From: Rhodospirillaceae bacterium
GTDB taxonomy: Bacteria; Pseudomonadota; Alphaproteobacteria; DSM-16000; Inquilinaceae
Assembly (NCBI GenBank): GCA_020638575.1
Contig: JACKIH010000003.1
Coordinates: 973,501-1,037,500 of the forward strand
Direction: 5' to 3'
Length of the DNA stretch: 64,000 nucleotides
Below, in pieces: positions 25,450-35,775 of the stretch. The notes beneath the pieces were generated by a model. It was given only the letters and a program-made list of their open reading frames with translations, was not told the origin of the DNA and made no database searches. Position 1 is the stretch's first letter; every line of letters starts with the position of its first letter. A program made the translations under genes and the position numbers.

Positions 25450-27156
25450 ATGGCAGGGGCGGAGGCGGGATCGATCCGACGCCAGGCGCACCGCCTGCTC
25501 TTTGGCAACCCGGTCTACGGCCTGACGCTCGGGCGCACCCACCCGACCCATCTGCGCCTCGTCCCCCCCGATCCCTGGCCGGGCAGCGCCGAACGCGGCC
25601 AGGAGCTGTTGGCCGGCGTCTACCACTTCGCCGGCGAAACCGTGCAGACGGCACGGCCGAACTGGACGCCGCTGGGCTCCGGCGAGGACTACCTGGCCGG
25701 GCTGCACGGCTTTTCCTGGCTGCGCGACCTGCGCGCGCTGGGCGGCGATACGGCACGGCGCCACGCCCGCCTGCTGGTGGACGACTGGCTGGACACCTGC
25801 AGCGCCTGGCATCCGGTGATCTGGCGGCCGGACGTGATCGGCCGCCGCCTCGCCTCTTGGGCCACCGGCCACGATTTCTTCTGCGCCAGCGCCGACGACG
25901 ACGCGCGCCGCCGCATCTTCGCCTCCATGGCCCGCCAGCTCCGCCACCTGGCGCGCACCGCTCCCGGTCCGTTGCGTGGTCTGCCCGCCTGGTCTGCCGC
26001 CTACGGGTTGGCGCTGGGGTCCATCTGTCTGCCCGGCGGCGACCGCCTGTGGCCCAAGGCCGGCAGGCTGGTGGACACCGTGCTGGCGCGGCAGATCCGT
26101 CCCGACGGTGGGGTGACCGACCGCAACCCCATGACCATGGCGACCATCCTGCGCGACCTGATCGACCTGCGCGCCACCCTGAACGCCGCCGCTTCCAGCC
26201 TCGCCCTCAGCGGGGTCGACGCCGTGCGCACCACCGTCCAGGACATGATCGACCGGCTGGCGCTGGGCCTGCGCACGCTACGCCACGGCGACGGCCGGCT
26301 GGCCCTGTTCCACGGGGCCCAGGAGGGCGACCGCGTGCTGCTGGACACCATCCTGTCGCACGCCGGCTCGCGGGTGCGGGTGGCGCGCAGTTCCACCATC
26401 GGCGGCTACCGCCGGCTCGGCATGGGCCGCGTGGTGATCATGATGGACAGCGAGACGGTGCCGCCGCCGGGCGACGACCGCGACGCCCACGCCGCACCGC
26501 TGGCCATCGAGATGTCGGTGGGGCGCGAGCGCATGGTGGTCAATTGCGGCGCGTGGGACGGCCGCGGCGGCAAGTCCGGCCCGGTGTGGCACACGGCCCT
26601 GCGCGGTACGGCCGCCCACTCCACCCTGGTGGTGGACGGCGCCAACTGCGTGCCGGTGCTGGAAGGCGGCGGACTGGGACCGGCTACCGGCGGCGTGAGT
26701 GCCGAAGCCGTCGATCCGCCGGAGGGCCTGCTGGCCGAAGCCGCCCACAGCCACTACCGGGCGCGCTTCGGCGTCACCCACCACCGCCGCATCTGGATTG
26801 CCGAAAGCGGCGAGGATATCCGCGGCGAGGACACCTTGGCGCACGACGGCCCGGAAACCCGGGCGGAGGGGGCCGAGCCGCTCGCCTTCACCGTGCGCTT
26901 TCACCTCCACCCCGAGGTGCGGGTCGCCGCCTCGCAGGACGGCGAAAGCATGCTGCTGCGCCTGTCCGGCGGCCAGGGGTGGCGCTTCCATGCGGCCGGC
27001 GGCAGCCTGGCGTTGGAGGATTCCGTCTACATCTCCGGGCCCGACAGCGTGCGCAAATCCAGCCAGATCGTCGTCTCCGGCGCCCTGGCGGACGCGGCGG
27101 ACGCGCCGGCTGCCCTGGTGCGCTGGGCCTTCAAGCGCGAACGCCGCGGCGGCTAG
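25450..27156 (+). CDS. Heparinase II/III family protein
   Basis: The 568-residue product has an N-terminal alpha/alpha-toroid region (about 60-300) and a C-terminal beta-sandwich heparinase II/III domain (about 310-560, YRRLGMGRVVIMMDSETVPP, MVVNCGAWDG, ALRGTAAHSTLVVDG). No signal peptide is seen. Members sitting between rsmB and purH occur widely in alphaproteobacteria. The substrate is unknown, although polysaccharide lyase activity is implied by family. An in-frame GTG at 25441 would add three residues. Confidence 0.87.
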   Translation: MAGAEAGSIRRQAHRLLFGNPVYGLTLGRTHPTHLRLVPPDPWPGSAERGQELLAGVYHFAGETVQTARPNWTPLGSGEDYLAGLHGFSWLRDLRALGGDTARRHARLLVDDWLDTCSAWHPVIWRPDVIGRRLASWATGHDFFCASADDDARRRIFASMARQLRHLARTAPGPLRGLPAWSAAYGLALGSICLPGGDRLWPKAGRLVDTVLARQIRPDGGVTDRNPMTMATILRDLIDLRATLNAAASSLALSGVDAVRTTVQDMIDRLALGLRTLRHGDGRLALFHGAQEGDRVLLDTILSHAGSRVRVARSSTIGGYRRLGMGRVVIMMDSETVPPPGDDRDAHAAPLAIEMSVGRERMVVNCGAWDGRGGKSGPVWHTALRGTAAHSTLVVDGANCVPVLEGGGLGPATGGVSAEAVDPPEGLLAEAAHSHYRARFGVTHHRRIWIAESGEDIRGEDTLAHDGPETRAEGAEPLAFTVRFHLHPEVRVAASQDGESMLLRLSGGQGWRFHAAGGSLALEDSVYISGPDSVRKSSQIVVSGALADAADAPAALVRWAFKRERRGG

Positions 27157-27267
27157 TTGGGCGGTCACGTTTTGCGCCATCGCCGGTTCGACAAGCCGGG
27201 CCACCGGGAGTAGCGTGGTGCCCCGCCGCACAGACGGCGCCCCACACCGCGAAACCAGTGCCCCGCC

Positions 27268-28851
<1,584 letters not shown>

Positions 28852-28872
28852 GCCGCGACCGGACGATCGGCC

Positions 28873-28891
28873 GGCCGGGCAACTCCCGGCC
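28873..28891. terminator. Hairpin between convergent purH and DUF2218 genes
   Basis: A 7-bp GC stem (GGCCGGG, loop CAACT, CCCGGCC) lies 22 bp after the purH stop and 10 bp before the end of the convergent DUF2218 gene. There is no U-run on either strand, so it is at best a weak or bidirectional terminator. Confidence 0.4.
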
Positions 28892-28900
28892 GCCGTTGCG

Positions 28901-29212
28901 TCAGGCGGTGCGCCAGTTGACGGCGAGGTCTTCGCGGAAGGCGAACCGCACAAGATGACGGGTCACCACATCCTCTAGCTCGGCCGCCTCCGCCGCACCG
29001 GAGCCGGCGACGCGGAGGCTCAGCACATCGCCCTCCGCATGCAGGGTGCAGTCGCCGGCGGCGAAGCCGATCTGGCCATCGGTTGGGTCGAACGTCGCCG
29101 GCACCCGGTGGCCGAAATGCTTGCAGAGCTGTTGCAGGTAGCGCGAGGCGTTGGGCGTGGCGACTTCGGCCCGGCGCACGCAGACTGTTTCGCGGTGGGC
29201 TTGCTCGGCCAT
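28901..29212 (-). CDS. DUF2218 domain protein
   Basis: The 103-residue product (MAEQAHRETVCVRRAEVATPNAS, RYLQQLCKHFGHRVPATFD...GDCTLHAEGDVLSLRVAG, ending FREDLAVNWRTA) fits the DUF2218 family. DUF2218 domains often occur with or fused to siderophore-interacting ferric reductases (YqjH type). It starts 2 bp after the PadR-like regulator on the same strand, so both come from one transcript. A role in iron or nickel metabolism is inferred from family and context only; no reductase gene is adjacent. Confidence 0.85.
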   Translation of the reverse strand: MAEQAHRETVCVRRAEVATPNASRYLQQLCKHFGHRVPATFDPTDGQIGFAAGDCTLHAEGDVLSLRVAGSGAAEAAELEDVVTRHLVRFAFREDLAVNWRTA

Positions 29213-29214
29213 GC

Positions 29215-29844
29215 TCAACGCACCCGTTCGACCTGCTGGGCCGCGCTGTCGATGGCGGCCGCGATCTGGTCCACCATCTCGTCCGACAGCTCCTGGCCGC
29301 GCAGCCTGAGGCGCAGCGCCATCTTCAGGTTGTCCATGGCGCGCATGATCTGGGGATGGCGGCCGCGCCGGCCGAATTCGCCTCCGCCGCCGATGCGCGC
29401 CCGCAGCTCGTCCACCGCGGCGGCATTCTCCGCAAGGAAGGCCCGGCCTTCGGGCGTGGCGGCGTAGGACTTGCGGCCGGCGTCGGACGGCTCGATCGCC
29501 GCGTAGCCCATGTCCTCCAGCCAGGAGAGCGTGGGGTAGACGACGCCGGGGCTGGGCGCGTAGCTGCCGCCGAACAGCTCCTCCACGCCGCGGATCAGGT
29601 CGTAGCCGTGGCACGGCTCCTCGGCGATCATCGACAGCAAGAGCAGGCGGATTTCCCCGTAGTCCAGCGGCCGGCGCCCGCGGCCGTGCCCGCGTTCATG
29701 CCCATGACCGGGCCCATGACCGGGCTCATGGCCACATCCATGGCCGCGGCCGTGCGGCTGGTCAGGCGTGTGATGGAAGGCTCGATCGGCATGGGGACCG
29801 CCATGGCAGCCGCATCCGATGTGATGTGAATGGGTATGTCTCAT
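29215..29844 (-). CDS. PadR-family regulator with His-rich N-terminus, YqjI-like
   Basis: Residues 1-53 hold 15 His and 3 Cys, an obvious metal-binding tail. A PadR winged helix follows (about 60-145: LDYGEIRLLLLSMIAEEPCHGYDLIRGVEELFGGSYAPSPGVVYPTLSWLEDMGY), then a C-terminal helical dimerisation region (about 160-209). This matches E. coli YqjI, a nickel-responsive repressor of the ferric reductase gene yqjH and of itself. The ATG at 29844 is followed directly by the His-rich stretch. A perfect inverted repeat (29850-29873) overlaps the ribosome-binding site, so autorepression is likely. Confidence 0.88.
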   Translation of the reverse strand: MRHTHSHHIGCGCHGGPHADRAFHHTPDQPHGRGHGCGHEPGHGPGHGHERGHGRGRRPLDYGEIRLLLLSMIAEEPCHGYDLIRGVEELFGGSYAPSPGVVYPTLSWLEDMGYAAIEPSDAGRKSYAATPEGRAFLAENAAAVDELRARIGGGGEFGRRGRHPQIMRAMDNLKMALRLRLRGQELSDEMVDQIAAAIDSAAQQVERVR

Positions 29845-29849
29845 GGCTT

Positions 29850-29873
29850 CCGATATATATCTCGATATATCGG
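29850..29873 (-). promoter_or_regulatory. Operator-like inverted repeat upstream of the PadR/YqjI-like gene
   Basis: CCGATATAT, a 6-nt spacer, then ATATATCGG: a perfect 9-bp inverted repeat centred 17-18 bp before the ATG. The proximal arm supplies the CGGAAG Shine-Dalgarno-like sequence. AT-rich palindromes of the GATATAT type are usual for PadR regulators. It is the only AT-rich block nearby, in the 114-bp gap after the GH13 gene. Confidence 0.8.
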
Positions 29874-29958
29874 AATTCAAGCCCCATCGCACGATGCATC
29901 GCAGCCCGGCGCGGATGCCGCCGGCTCCCACTCTTCCAATCAAGAGTTCGGCTTGGTC

Positions 29959-31548
29959 CTACGGCCGGGCGAACACCGCCGCACACACCGGCAGGTCGAC
30001 CAGGTCGCCATCGACTTCGCCGGGGAGTGCCAGATCCTGGTCCAGCGGGCGCACCTCCAGGGGCAGGCGTACGCGCACCGGCTCCGTGCCCAGGTTGAAC
30101 ACGCACACTAGCGCTTCGCCACCGGCCCCGAACCGCTCGAAGCCCAGCACCGGATCGGGCAGGTCGAAGAAGCGGATATCGCCGGTGATCAGGGCCGGCT
30201 TGGTCTTGCGCCAGGCGAGGAAGCGCTTGGTGAAGGCCAGCACCGAGCTGGGGTCGCCGGCCTGGCGGTCGACGGCCAGCGTGCGCTGGGCGATGTCCAC
30301 AGGTAGCCACGGCACGCCGTCGGAAAAGCCGGCGTTGTGGGCGCTCGCTTCCCACACCATGGGGGTGCGGGCATTGTCGCGGCTGATGTGGTCGGGCCAG
30401 AAGCGGATGCCTTCGGGGTCCTGCAGGTCCTCGAACGGCACGTCGGCGTTGGGCAGGCCCAACTCCTCGCCCTGGTAGAGAAAGGCGGTGCCGCGCAGGC
30501 TGCACAACAGCGCGATCATCTGCTTGGCGAAGGCCGTCCGGTCGCGCCCAGCCCCCCAGCGGGTGACGACGCGCGGCACGTCGTGGTTGGAAAACGCCCA
30601 GGAGGGCCACGCCCCGTCCGGCGCCTTCGCCACCTCCGCCAAAGTGGCGCGGATGCCGCCGGCCGTCACCGGCTCGCGCAGGAACACGAAGGTGTAGGCG
30701 GTGTGCAGACGCTTCCGGCCGTCGGTGTACTCCACCAGGTCCTGCACCGGCTTGTCGCTGGCGATCTCGCCTACCAGCATGCGCGCGTCGTAGCCGTCCA
30801 GGACGCCGCGCAAGCGTTCGATGATGGGGAGGGTTTCCGGGCGCGAGCGGTTGTAGAGCGGCCGCTGCAGCCAATAGGGCTTGACGGGGTCCGGATGCGG
30901 CCGCGGCGGGTTGTCCCGGAGCTGCGCGTCGTGGGCGTAGAAGTTCACCACGTCGAGGCGGAAGCCGTCCGTGCCGCGGTCGAGCCAGAAGCGCGCCACG
31001 TCCAGCACGGCATCCTGCACCTCGGGGTTCAGCAGGTTAAGGTCCGGCTGCTCGGCGAGAAAATTGTGCAGGTAGTACTGGCGCCGCCGCGGCTCCCAGT
31101 CCCAGGCCGGGCCGCCGAACACCGACAGCCAGTTGTTGGGCGGCGTGCCGTCCGGCTTGGGATCGGCCCACACGTACCAGTCGGCCCTGGGGCCGGTGCG
31201 CGCCTGGCGGCTTTCCGCAAACCACGGGCAGAGGTCGGAGCTGTGGGAATAGACCTGGTCGATCACCACCTTCAGCCCCAGCTCGTGGGCGGTGGCGACC
31301 AGCCGGTCGTAGTCCTCCAGCGTGCCGAACATGGGGTCGATTTCGGTATACCCGGCGATGTCGTAGCCGAAGTCCTTCATGGGCGAGCGGAAGAAGGGCG
31401 AGATCCAGATGGCGTCCGCCCCCAGGGCCGCGACGTGCTCCAGCCGGTCGATGATGCCGGGCAGGTCGCCGATGCCGTCGCCGTTGCTGTCCTGGAAGCT
31501 GCGCGGGTAGATCTGGTAGATCACCGCACCGCGCCACCACTCGTTCAT
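29959..31548 (-). CDS. GH13 alpha-glucosidase (oligo-alpha-glucosidase type)
   Basis: The 529-residue enzyme begins MNEWWRGAVIYQIYPRSFQD and has the alpha-amylase-family conserved regions: DQVYSHSS, the nucleophile GFRLDVVNFYAHD, the acid/base MLVGEIASD and the stabiliser FSNHDVPRV. It should hydrolyse terminal alpha-1,4 or alpha-1,6 glucosidic bonds in maltose-, isomaltose-, sucrose- or trehalose-like sugars. There is no signal peptide, so it is cytoplasmic. Its ATG overlaps the stop of the HGSNAT-like gene by 4 bp. It could work with the trehalose/maltose importer at 55-59 kb, but the two are 24 kb apart. Confidence 0.92.
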   Translation of the reverse strand: MNEWWRGAVIYQIYPRSFQDSNGDGIGDLPGIIDRLEHVAALGADAIWISPFFRSPMKDFGYDIAGYTEIDPMFGTLEDYDRLVATAHELGLKVVIDQVYSHSSDLCPWFAESRQARTGPRADWYVWADPKPDGTPPNNWLSVFGGPAWDWEPRRRQYYLHNFLAEQPDLNLLNPEVQDAVLDVARFWLDRGTDGFRLDVVNFYAHDAQLRDNPPRPHPDPVKPYWLQRPLYNRSRPETLPIIERLRGVLDGYDARMLVGEIASDKPVQDLVEYTDGRKRLHTAYTFVFLREPVTAGGIRATLAEVAKAPDGAWPSWAFSNHDVPRVVTRWGAGRDRTAFAKQMIALLCSLRGTAFLYQGEELGLPNADVPFEDLQDPEGIRFWPDHISRDNARTPMVWEASAHNAGFSDGVPWLPVDIAQRTLAVDRQAGDPSSVLAFTKRFLAWRKTKPALITGDIRFFDLPDPVLGFERFGAGGEALVCVFNLGTEPVRVRLPLEVRPLDQDLALPGEVDGDLVDLPVCAAVFARP

Positions 31549-32600
31549 TGGGGGTCTCCTTCCGCTTCGGCGAAGCAGGCGTGCGCCAGGTTGACCATCG
31601 CCGTACGGCTGTCTTCGGTGTCCGGGCCGGCCAGCAGCCCGGCTGAGTCCGCCCGTTCCGCCAGGCAGGTACAATGCCGGCTGCACAGGTCCGCGATCTC
31701 AAGTCCGGTGTCGGTCTGCACCGTCTGCACGCACGACGCGGTGCACGCCTGCCGGAAGCCGGCCCGCGTGTCCCCCGCCGGCTCCCCTGCCGCCACCATG
31801 GGCAGGCGTCCCTCCCCGCTCACCGCCACGAAACCGGCCACCAGGGCGATCAGCACCGGCTGGTGGAGGAGGTAGAGCGGCAAGGCGTGCCGCCCGGCCC
31901 AGGCGAGCGTGCGGGTGACGGCACTGCCGGGGCGCCAGCGCCACAGGCCGGCAAGTGCGTCTGACCGCGCCAAAGCCAGGCGAGCCAACACCATGCCGCC
32001 GAACATCCAGGCGATCCAGGGCAGCACCGGCACATAGTCGTTGGTGACGGGTGCCATGGTGACGAGCCCGGTCCAGCGCAGGCCCGGCTGGTTGAACAGC
32101 GGGTCGGCGGCCACCTGGGGCAGCACCGCCGCCACCACGGCCAAGGCCGCCAGCGCCCAGGCGGGCCAGCGCAAGACCAGGAGGCCGAGCACGCTGACGA
32201 CGGCGATGCAGTGGAGGATGCCGAAGAAGATCCAGGTGTCCGGCATCACCTGCCAGGTGACGAGGCTGATCAGCACCGCCGCCGCGACGATCCAGCCGAG
32301 CCGCCGGGCGAAGCGGCCAAGCCCCAGCGGGCCGCGGCCGGCCAGCACCAGGCCGATGCCGACAATGGCAAGGAAGCTGCCGGCAATCAGCGTGCGGAAG
32401 ATGCGCCAGCCGAGCCCGTCCTCCACCGGCCAGGCGGCAAGCTGGAAGATCATCAGGTCCCACGACAGGTGGTAGACCGCCATGGCGACGAAGGCGACGC
32501 CGCGCGCGACATCGACGGCCGCCACCCGCCCGCGGGCGGTGGCCCCCGGCGACGGCGTGCCCTCCGCCGACGCGCCTAGGATCGGCTCGACAGTGCCCAC
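31545..32600 (-). CDS. HGSNAT-type (DUF1624) membrane acetyltransferase-like protein with Cys-rich tail
   Basis: After about 20 residues comes GRVAAVDVARGVAFVAMAVYHLSWDLMIFQL, the signature of the heparan-alpha-glucosaminide N-acetyltransferase catalytic domain (PF07786). About eight membrane helices span residues 30-270. The last 80 residues are soluble and unusual: six Cys in the patterns CTASC and CSRHCTC plus a later Cys. The chosen GTG at 32600 gives 351 residues and overlaps the lipoprotein gene by 25 bp; the ATG alternative upstream is not homologous. Substrate is unknown. Confidence 0.78.
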   Translation of the reverse strand: MGTVEPILGASAEGTPSPGATARGRVAAVDVARGVAFVAMAVYHLSWDLMIFQLAAWPVEDGLGWRIFRTLIAGSFLAIVGIGLVLAGRGPLGLGRFARRLGWIVAAAVLISLVTWQVMPDTWIFFGILHCIAVVSVLGLLVLRWPAWALAALAVVAAVLPQVAADPLFNQPGLRWTGLVTMAPVTNDYVPVLPWIAWMFGGMVLARLALARSDALAGLWRWRPGSAVTRTLAWAGRHALPLYLLHQPVLIALVAGFVAVSGEGRLPMVAAGEPAGDTRAGFRQACTASCVQTVQTDTGLEIADLCSRHCTCLAERADSAGLLAGPDTEDSRTAMVNLAHACFAEAEGDPQ

Positions 32601-33010
32601 GTGCCGTCGGTTCCCTGACACGCGGTTCCCCGCTCGGTGAACATGCGGCCCCCGTGGCTGTAGGACTGGACATAGTCGCGGCAGGTGCGGCCGGCGCTGT
32701 CGTAGGGATCGCTGGTGGCGGCGACACGGCCGAAAGCGCCGGACGGACCGTCCCAGCCCACCGGCTGGCCGGTGCTCAGTGCGGCTGCACAGGCGCGCTG
32801 GTAGCTCGCCCGGTCCGCTCCGGTGAAGGGGCCGCCCAGATCGGCTCCGGTGCCCCCGGCCGGCAAGGCCGCGATGGCGGCAATGGTCGGCCGCGCTGCC
32901 GCCGGCGGATCGGCCGCCTGGGTCGTCTGCTCGCGCGGGGTCGACTGGCAGGCCGCCATAGCCAACGCACACAGGACGAACAGCAGCGTGCGGGTGGCGG
33001 GCGCGGTCAT
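32576..33010 (-). CDS. Surface-antigen-like small lipoprotein
   Basis: A lipoprotein signal with an AMAACQ lipobox (cleavage before Cys 21) is followed by a polar linker and a domain with CRDYVQSYSHGGRMFTERGTACQGTDGTW. That motif is the C-terminal signature of the RT0821/17-kDa surface-antigen-like family (CREY..GG....GTAC..DGSW). It is likely anchored in the outer membrane or facing the periplasm. Length 144. It overlaps the HGSNAT-like gene, and so may be co-expressed with it. Confidence 0.8.
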   Translation of the reverse strand: MTAPATRTLLFVLCALAMAACQSTPREQTTQAADPPAAARPTIAAIAALPAGGTGADLGGPFTGADRASYQRACAAALSTGQPVGWDGPSGAFGRVAATSDPYDSAGRTCRDYVQSYSHGGRMFTERGTACQGTDGTWALSSRS

Positions 33011-33105
33011 GGCTGGCCGGGTGATGAACGACGGTCGAGGGCCGCCACTCTACGGGGTTTCGCCGGTGGAGAAAATCTCCATGCGACGGCGCAAGCCGCC
33101 GACCC

Positions 33106-33729
33106 TCAGTAGATCGTTTCCTTCAGCCGCTGCGGGTAGGCCGCATCGTAGGCCTGGGCTTCCACGCGCCGCTCGGTCAATGCCTGCACCATGGTGCCGG
33201 TGCTGGGCAGGGCGGAGCGCGGAATCTGCGCGTCCGGGCTCCACAGGCGGGAGCGCACCAGCGCCTTCGGGCACTGGAAATAGACCCGCTCCACCGCCAC
33301 CACGATCACCGAAGCCGGCACCTTGCCCTGCATCTCGAAGCCGGCGCGCAGCTCGGGATCGGTGGAGATGCGGGCGCGGCCGTTCACCCTCAGCGTTTCG
33401 CCGATGCCGGGAATGAGGAACAGCAGCGCAATGCGCGGATCGCGCACGATGTTGCGCAGGCTGTCGACGCGGTTGTTGCCGCGGCGGTCGGGGATCAGCA
33501 GCGTCCTGGCATCGGCGACGCGCACGAAGCCGGCCGGATCGCCGCGCGGCGAGCAGTCGAGTCCCTCCGGCCCGGACGTGGCGACCACCACGAAGGGCGC
33601 CGCATCGATGAACGCCCGGTAGTGATCGGACACATGGTCGATCTCCTTCAGCATCGAGACCTCGTGCGCGGCCCCATAGATCTCGTCGAGCTGGGCCTCG
33701 CTGGTCACGTCGTAGCTGGGATCGCTCAT
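33106..33729 (-). CDS. Pyridoxamine 5'-phosphate oxidase-family FMN-binding protein
   Basis: The 207-residue product has a split-barrel flavin fold typical of PNPOx-like proteins (MSMEG_1061 group): FIDAAPFVVVATSGPEGLDCSPRGDPAGFV, DRRGNNRVDSLRNIVRDPRIALLFLIPG and LRVNGRARIS. The reaction is unknown; relatives reduce or bind flavin/F420-linked substrates. GGAGATTGGGCAG just before the ATG at 33729 supports this start; the frame remains open upstream without homology. Confidence 0.86.
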   Translation of the reverse strand: MSDPSYDVTSEAQLDEIYGAAHEVSMLKEIDHVSDHYRAFIDAAPFVVVATSGPEGLDCSPRGDPAGFVRVADARTLLIPDRRGNNRVDSLRNIVRDPRIALLFLIPGIGETLRVNGRARISTDPELRAGFEMQGKVPASVIVVAVERVYFQCPKALVRSRLWSPDAQIPRSALPSTGTMVQALTERRVEAQAYDAAYPQRLKETIY

Positions 33730-33848
33730 CTGCCCAATCTCCGTGCGGCTGCGGGACTGAGCGGACTGTGCCCGGACGGCCCCCTGCACGGCAAGGGCGC
33801 GATTGTCCCGGCACATCGGTGTGCCGGGCCCCGTCCTGCGGCTACGGA

Positions 33849-34445
33849 TCAGGCAAAGGCGGTGGCCTTGAGGGAGGGGCGGGCCGCCGCACCATCCTGC
33901 CAGCGGGCAAGCACCGGGGCCGCCTGGCGCCAGCCCAGATCGCCGTGGCGGAAGTCGAGATAGGCAAGGGCCGTGGCAACGGAGAGGGCGCCCAGATCGA
34001 AGGGCCGCTCAAGGTCCACCGCTCCTGCCTCCAGGGCCGCCACCAGGCGGCGCACTGCGGCCACCTGCCGGGCGATCCAGCCGGGGCTCTGCTCACCTGC
34101 CGGACGGCGCGTTTCGATGACCGCGGCGAAGGCGGCATCCATCAGCCCCTGGGCGAGGCCGGCCAGGCGCAGGCAGGCGAAGCGGGCCGCCGGATCGTCC
34201 GGCACCAGCGATGGCCCGGCCAGGGCCACATCCAGATGGGCACAGATGGCCCAGCTTTCCGAGAGCGCCCCCTCGCCCGTCACCAGCACCGGCACCTTGC
34301 CGGCGGGGGCCACGCCGTGCAGCTCCGGCGGGTCGCTCCAGGGGTCGACGCGCACCACCTCCACCCGGTCCGCCGCCCCCTTCTCGTGGAGAAAGACCAG
34401 CGTCTTGCGGGCGTAGGGTGAAGTGGGGGCCACGAACAGCTTCAT
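33849..34445 (-). CDS. Glutathione S-transferase
   Basis: The 198-residue product begins MKLFVAPTSPYARKTLVFLHEKG, a thioredoxin-like N-terminal GST domain, with GKVPVLVTGEGALSESWAICAHLD providing the cis-Pro and gamma-glutamyl-binding residues. A helical C-terminal domain follows (about 85-198). The ATG overlaps the stop of the MFS gene by 4 bp (34442-34445), so the two are co-translated. Its role may be detoxification or ring/dehalogenation chemistry; unresolved. Confidence 0.9.
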   Translation of the reverse strand: MKLFVAPTSPYARKTLVFLHEKGAADRVEVVRVDPWSDPPELHGVAPAGKVPVLVTGEGALSESWAICAHLDVALAGPSLVPDDPAARFACLRLAGLAQGLMDAAFAAVIETRRPAGEQSPGWIARQVAAVRRLVAALEAGAVDLERPFDLGALSVATALAYLDFRHGDLGWRQAAPVLARWQDGAAARPSLKATAFA

Positions 34446-35659
34446 CGGTGGGGTCTCCTCGACAGCAAGAGCACGGCGACGACGGCCGCCAGCGTGCCTG
34501 CCGCCAGCGCTGCGGTGCCGATGGCGAAGATGGCGATGTGGTCGCCGGTCCGGTCGAACAGGCGGGCGAGGCCGAATGCGCCCACCGCCTGGGCCACGGC
34601 GAAGCCGGAGGTCATCCAGCTCCAGGCACGGGCATGGCCGTCCGGTCCCGCCAGCTCCGCCGCCACACCGCTGCCCAGAACCACCAACCCCGGTGTCAGC
34701 AGGCCGACCATGGCAGCCGAAATCCCCAGGGCGATGGCCTCGCTGGTGAGCAGCGGCAGCCCGACCATGGCCGTCTTGACGATAAGGGCCAGCAGCAGGG
34801 CCAGGGGAAACCCCACCGCGCGGGCCACGGCGGCGGCACTGAGGGCGCCGACGGCGGCCCCCAGGCCGAATACCGCCCACATGTGGCCGCCCGCCGCCAC
34901 GCCCCAGCCAAGCCCGCGGGCCACATAGTCGCTGAGGAAGACGGTGTGGGGCAGGAAGCCGATGCCGTCGCTGGAATAGGCGCAGATCAGCAGGGCCAGG
35001 ATCAGCGGCCGGTGGAGCGCCAGTGCGCGGCGTGCCGCCGTCACCGGCGGGGCCGGCCAGCGCGACCAGGCCAGCGCCACCATGGCCAGCCCGGCCAACC
35101 CCAAACTCAGCCAGGCAGCTCCCACGCCCGCCGGCAGCAAGAGCGGCACGCCGAACCCGGACACCACCACGCCGATGCCGATGCCGGAAAACACCAGTCC
35201 ACCCAGCAGCGGCCGCCGCAGGGCGGGCACCGCGGCCAGCACGGTCGGCGCCGCCAGCACCATCAGCATGCCGCCGGTGACGCCGGCGGTCAGCCGCCAG
35301 CCCATCAGCCACACCAGCCCGACCGGCCAGGCGCAGGCGATCAACGCCAGGGCCGTCAGCACCATGCCGCAGCGCAGGGCGGTGCGCCGGCCGAGCCGGG
35401 CGTCGATCCACGGAGCCGCCAGCGCGCCCGCCAGGTAGCCGGCCAGATTGGCCGCCCCCAGCAGGGCGGCATCGCCGCCGCTCACCCACCCCGCCTCCAC
35501 CATGGCGGGGAACAGCGGCGTAAAGGAAAAGCGGCCGAGCCCGACGCCCAGCAGCGTCGCCACCCCGCCGGCAAGCGCCAGGGACGCCAGCGACAGGGGG
35601 GCGGACGCCGCGGCCCCGGTGCGGGCCAGTCCATCCATCCTCAACTCGTTGCCGTGCAT
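34442..35659 (-). CDS. YbfB/YjiJ-family MFS transporter
   Basis: About 12 membrane helices. The helix-1 motif GVGLGRFSFTPLFPAMVEAGWV is diagnostic of the YbfB/YjiJ (DUF1228) group. The ATG at 35659 (MHGNELRMDG) gives 405 residues; alternatives are an in-frame ATG at 35641 and one at 35719. It is coupled downstream to a GST gene and divergent from a LysR gene, an arrangement that often marks an inducible efflux unit. Confidence 0.88.
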   Translation of the reverse strand: MHGNELRMDGLARTGAAASAPLSLASLALAGGVATLLGVGLGRFSFTPLFPAMVEAGWVSGGDAALLGAANLAGYLAGALAAPWIDARLGRRTALRCGMVLTALALIACAWPVGLVWLMGWRLTAGVTGGMLMVLAAPTVLAAVPALRRPLLGGLVFSGIGIGVVVSGFGVPLLLPAGVGAAWLSLGLAGLAMVALAWSRWPAPPVTAARRALALHRPLILALLICAYSSDGIGFLPHTVFLSDYVARGLGWGVAAGGHMWAVFGLGAAVGALSAAAVARAVGFPLALLLALIVKTAMVGLPLLTSEAIALGISAAMVGLLTPGLVVLGSGVAAELAGPDGHARAWSWMTSGFAVAQAVGAFGLARLFDRTGDHIAIFAIGTAALAAGTLAAVVAVLLLSRRPHR

Positions 35660-35749
35660 GGGGTGTTCCGCCGTTACGTCCGCGCTCGCCAGGGCGCGAC
35701 CCTGGCACAGGATTGACATCTCCCAGAGCGAATTTTTTAGATGCTGTGG

Positions 35750-35764
35750 ATCAAATTTTTTGAT
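35750..35764. promoter_or_regulatory. LysR-type palindrome in the MFS/LysR divergent promoter
   Basis: ATCAAATTTTTTGAT: perfect 6-bp arms with a 3-nt centre, and the T-N11-A spacing typical of LysR sites. It sits 11 bp before the LysR ATG and between the two divergent genes, so it could control both. A second AATTTTTT run lies about 23 bp away. Confidence 0.6.
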
Positions 35765-35775
35765 GGAGAGGGGCC

